From NCBI GenBank assembly GCA_945859605.1, contig OX243815.1:35705785-35769784 (forward strand): a stretch of 64,000 bases of DNA, given 5' to 3'. The position numbers were made by a program, and so were the translations under genes. The notes beneath the pieces were generated by a model. That model was not told where the DNA came from. It did no database searches and saw only the letters and a list, made by a program, of their open reading frames with translations. How positions within the stretch are numbered: the first letter of the stretch is position 1; every line of letters starts with the position of its first letter. The DNA comes from Lumbricus rubellus. Taxonomy: Eukaryota; Annelida; Clitellata; Crassiclitellata; Lumbricidae. Shown here one piece after another: positions 60,791-64,000 of the stretch.

Positions 60791-60865
60791 CTCATTCCCG
60801 CCGGAATTGTTCCGATACCTATTGCGTTAATCGGGTCACCCGCGACCCGATCCGGCGGGAAAGAG
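60791..60865. mobile_element. piggyBac-type micro-MITE (75 bp)
   Basis: Ends CTCATTCCCGCCGGA and TCCGGCGGGAAAGAG are inverted repeats (one mismatch) flanked by TTAA on both sides (60787-60790 and 60866-60869), the piggyBac target duplication. Internally, ATCGGGTC...GACCCGAT forms a second hairpin. Confidence 0.8.
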
Positions 60866-61189
60866 TTAATGACTGCTTGGGAAATTCATCTAACACCAGA
60901 ACAGAGAATAATGATGACTGCACGACCGAAATAAGTTTTAAGAGATTTACATAATTGTCAAAGCCGTCAGGTGATGGAAAAGAATTTTATGGACTGCAGG
61001 AAAGGAAGAACTACAAATAAAGATGCTAGAATTTTTTATAATGACAGCTCTGAATAGAATATTAAGTGCAATTAAATATAATTTTGTATAAATATAATTT
61101 TGTATAAATATAATTTTGTCGATATCATTGGTTTCAAGGACAGATTGAAGAGATGTATAATATATATTGATAAGAGTGGAATTTTGTGC
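60866..61189. other. Nothing recognised
   Basis: A short triplicate TATAATTTTGTATAAA lies at 61075-61115. Confidence 0.5.
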
Positions 61190-61315
61190 TCTAATGTTGT
61201 TAACATCTCTAATGTTGCTAACATCTCTAATGTTTTTAACATCTCTAATGTTGTTAACATCTCTAATGTTGCTAACATCTCTAATGTTTTTAACATCTCT
61301 AATGTTGTTAACGTC
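61190..61315. repeat. 18-bp minisatellite (AACATCTCTAATGTTGTT)
   Basis: Seven copies with TTGTT/TTGCT/TTTTT variants in a repeating order of three, so a 54-bp higher-order unit is visible. Confidence 0.93.
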
Positions 61316-61720
61316 ATGTTGTACATGACGACCCTCATGAGATATGACCTTTAACTCTTGACTCCACATCTTTTTTTCAGTCACTTTTTCTGTGGGAGTC
61401 AGAAGAAGAGCTGTATTAGTTGACATGCTGTGATAAAAAGAACTGCAGTATATATGGCGCTATGAATCTAATTGCAAACGTGGATTTAATGAAATCACAT
61501 GAACATGCTACGTGAGGCTTATTTCTTTTTCAACACCATTTTGTTTGAAGTATCGTGCATTGTTGCACTATATATGTATGGTCTGATGTGTTTGGTATAT
61601 ACCGTATTTCATTATTGTCGAGTTAAACATCAGCTTTCATAGGTTGCAGAGGAAAACCTAACTGCAGCAGAGATCACTTGCATGGTTGTGAAATGCCAGC
61701 AATTGGCCAAAGTTTATACA
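61316..61720. other. Nothing recognised
   Basis: A pyrimidine-rich acceptor-like run (CACATCTTTTTTTCAG, 61365-61380) is followed by early stops in the useful frame, so no exon is called. Confidence 0.5.
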
Positions 61721-61807
61721 GAATACAGATCTTAGTTTATACAGATCTTAGTTTATACAGATCTTAGTTTATACAGATCTTTGTTTATGCAGATCTTAGT
61801 TTATACA
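61721..61807. repeat. 16-bp tandem repeat (TTAGTTTATACAGATC)
   Basis: About five copies with small substitutions. Confidence 0.9.
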
Positions 61808-62129
61808 GTGCATCGATTCTATGAGGTTGGGTGTAGTATGAAGCTGTTAAGCTGTGCAAATTAGTTGAGACTAGATTTGTGTTGGATGCAGTAAAGATGA
61901 GACAAAAAGAATTGGGTGGGACATTTGCTGTGAGGTAACTCACTGCAGAAAGAAATAATTGAAGGTGCTATATCAATGTTCAGATACTAAAGCACATGCA
62001 TATATATATACATATATATATACATATATATATATATATAAATGCTTGTGTGTGTATACATTGCATGCAACATACATTATTACAGCAACAGACTGAAAAA
62101 CAAATCAGCTGTCAAATGGGTCAAACCAG
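61808..62129. other. Short spacer with TA-rich microsatellite
   Basis: (TA/CATA)n at 61999-62041; nothing else. Confidence 0.6.
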
Positions 62130-62850
62130 CCCAAGCAATGGTTGATGTTAAGGCAATGGTTGATGTTGAGGCAATGGTTGATGTTAAAGCAATGGTTGAT
62201 GTTAAGGCAATGGTTGATGTTACAGCATTGATTGATGTTAAGGCAATGGTTGATGTTAAAGCATTGATTGATGTTGAGGCAAAGGTTGACGTTAAGGCAA
62301 TGGTTGATGTTAAGGCAATGGTTGATGTTAAAGCAATGGTTGATGTTAAGGCATTGATTGATGTTGAGGCAATGGTTGATGTTACAGCATTGATTGATGT
62401 TAAGGCAATGGTTGATGTTAAAGCATTGATTGATGTTGAGGCAAAGGTTGACGTTAAGGCAATGGTTGATGTTAAGGCAATGGTTGATGTTAAAGCAATG
62501 GTTGATGTTAAAGCAATGGTTGATGTTAAGGCATTGATTGATGTTGAGGCAATGGTTGATGTTAAGGCAATGGTTGATGTTAAAGCAATGGTTGATGTTA
62601 AGGCAATGGTTGATGTTAAAGCAATGGTTGATGTTAAGGCAATGGTTGATGTTAAGGCAATGGTTGATGTTAAGGCAATGGTTGATGTTAAAGCAATGGT
62701 TGATGTTAAAGCAATGGTTGATGTTAAGGCATTGATTGATGTTGAGGCAATGGTTGATGTTGAGGCAATGGTTGATGTTGAGGCAATGGCTGATGTTGAG
62801 GCAATGGTTGATGTTGAGGCAATGGTTGATGTTGAGGCAATGGTCAGTGG
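62130..62850. repeat. 18-bp minisatellite (GCAATGGTTGATGTTAAG), ~40 copies
   Basis: Variants include GCATTGATTGATGTTGAG, GCAAAGGTTGACGTTAAG and ACAGCATTG units. A nine-unit (162-bp) block starting at 62222 recurs at 62384. A 276-codon + frame crosses it, but other frames are also open, as expected for an 18-bp unit. Confidence 0.96.
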
Positions 62851-62944
62851 TAGTCGTGTGGTGATTTTATGAAGTTTTTGATTTTGGGCAATTCAGAGCA
62901 GAATGTTGTCTGTCAGTTGTTATAACTTATAGATTGCCACCAGT

Positions 62945-63121
62945 GTGTGTGTGTGTGTTTGTTTGTTTGTATGTGTGTGTGTTTGTGTGTGTGTGTTTGT
63001 GTGTGTGTGTGTTTGCGTGTGTGTTTGTGTGTGTGGGTGTGTGTGTTTGTGTGTGTTTGTGTGTGTGGGTGTGTGTTTGTTTGTATGTGTGTGTGTGTGT
63101 TTGTGTGTGTTTGTGTGTGTC
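62945..63121. repeat. TG/TTTG microsatellite
   Basis: (TG)n with TTTG and GGTG interruptions. Confidence 0.95.
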
Positions 63122-64000
63122 TGGTGGAGATTTAGATGCATAACCAGCTGCTGAGCACTAGAAATAGGATGGTATTTATCAATTGCAGCTGCTTGTTCGT
63201 CTGTCTCTCTCTATACACCCATCTTAATTGCCTACAGGTGGTTGCTAGAACTTACTCACACAGGTGTACATTTCACCTCTGAATGTTCAGGCTATTTTCC
63301 ACTGGTAAAGAGAAGAGGTATTGAGTAGAGGTAGAATTCTATATCAAGATATAGGACAAGTTCTTGGAATACTGCGTTGCATCAATTAGAATGGCTTTTA
63401 AAAGAGAAAATCTTGTGTGGGTAAAGGTCAGATAATTTATTGGAGACTGAAGACTGAAACTTTACATAGGAATTAATTGATTTGCTAACAATGAGAAGTG
63501 TTGCTTTTACAATAGCTTTTAATTAGTCACGACCATCTTATCCATTAGGCACAGTGGGCCTATAAATTTTTTCATTGCCACCAAAATAGAAAAATTAAAT
63601 TGAATTAAATTAATAACTTAAATTTTTTTAGTACTGGAACAGTTTAAGTTAAATTGTGTTACATTATGTTGACTTTACCGCTCTTTACATTAGCATAATC
63701 ACATAAAACGTCCTTAAATATATCATTTTCCGTATAAAGCGCTCATGAATTAAGATTAAAAATTGAGTCCACGCAAGTGACATGTCGTCAAGAAATAATG
63801 TGAATATGTTTCGTTCTAAAGCCAAGCTGGCCGTTGTGGGCCTATGAATGCAAGAGTGCCTAGGGCCTATGATGACCTTAAAACGGTCCTGTAACGAGTG
63901 TCTTTTTTAGTGCAAAGGTGTTACTAATTAATTTGTGTCGTTGAACATTAGAGTAGATCTGGATTTTAATTGAACTGTCTTGACCTATATCCATAATAAT
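63122..64000. other. Nothing recognised to window end
   Basis: AT-rich, stops in all frames; 63600-63680 is especially TTAA-rich. No WW domain coding sequence, so MAGI continues beyond the window if the model is right. Confidence 0.5.

Noticed and set aside
61365..61430. Possible exon after CACATCTTTTTTTCAG
   Set aside because: The useful frames hit stops within about 13 codons and no donor is seen in time.
62042..62872. 276-codon + frame of repeating AMVDVK units
   Set aside because: It is a shadow of an 18-bp minisatellite; another frame is open too, and there is no splice or start context.
44220..64000. WW domain exon of MAGI
   Set aside because: Looked for a W-x-(20-23)-W coding pattern with GEVYFIDHN-like text after exon 4 on the + strand; none seen.

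Overview
The window is eukaryotic, from an animal with large, repeat-rich introns; the phylum cannot be fixed from sequence alone, though the repeat types (tRNA-derived SINEs, mariner, hAT, Harbinger-like and piggyBac-like elements, CR1-like LINE tails) suit a non-vertebrate, probably marine, metazoan. The only host gene I can support is the 5' part of a MAGI-type scaffold gene (membrane-associated guanylate kinase, inverted: PDZ, guanylate kinase-like, WW, further PDZ domains) on the + strand.

MAGI layout: exon 1 (5797-6160) carries the start and PDZ0; exon 2 (7412-7525) and exon 3 (38350-38469) carry the guanylate kinase-like region; exon 4 (43871-44219) completes it (NYYGTPKP) and opens a Ser-rich linker. 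Introns 1-3 are about 1.25, 30.8 and 5.4 kb, all phase 1, and the joined reading frame is continuous. A 56-nt candidate exon 5 (53076-53131) fits the phase left by exon 4. No WW domain exon was found, so the rest of the gene lies downstream of the window.

Region by region: 1-3272 is a decayed DNA transposon with inverted arms built of tandem ~150-bp monomers rich in YY1-like ATGGCGG motifs, with remnants of an element gene on the minus strand. 3273-5796 is 5' flank with a 465-bp TATG array. Intron 2 holds many minisatellites (16-, 15-, 28- and 14-bp units), a Harbinger-type MITE, three hAT-type elements, a 5'-truncated LINE, SINEs, a mariner-type MITE, a pair of MITEs of one unnamed family with 4-bp target duplications, a palindromic RFX X-box and a CpG-dense block. 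Intron 3 holds a decayed mariner, a second Harbinger-type MITE and two minisatellites. From 44220 to the end: a mariner derivative, a polypyrimidine-bearing repeat, a 2-kb element with ~550-bp inverted repeats carrying an intron-containing gene remnant, a nested-inverted-repeat element, further minisatellites, a SINE, an element gene split by a hAT insertion that left its frame recoverable, and a 75-bp piggyBac-type MITE.

Most long open frames in this window are periodic shadows of minisatellites and are not genes. The most interesting content beyond MAGI is the set of element families whose boundaries and target duplications can be read directly, and their nesting (MITE in SINE, SINE in minisatellite, hAT at a minisatellite edge, hAT inside an element gene).
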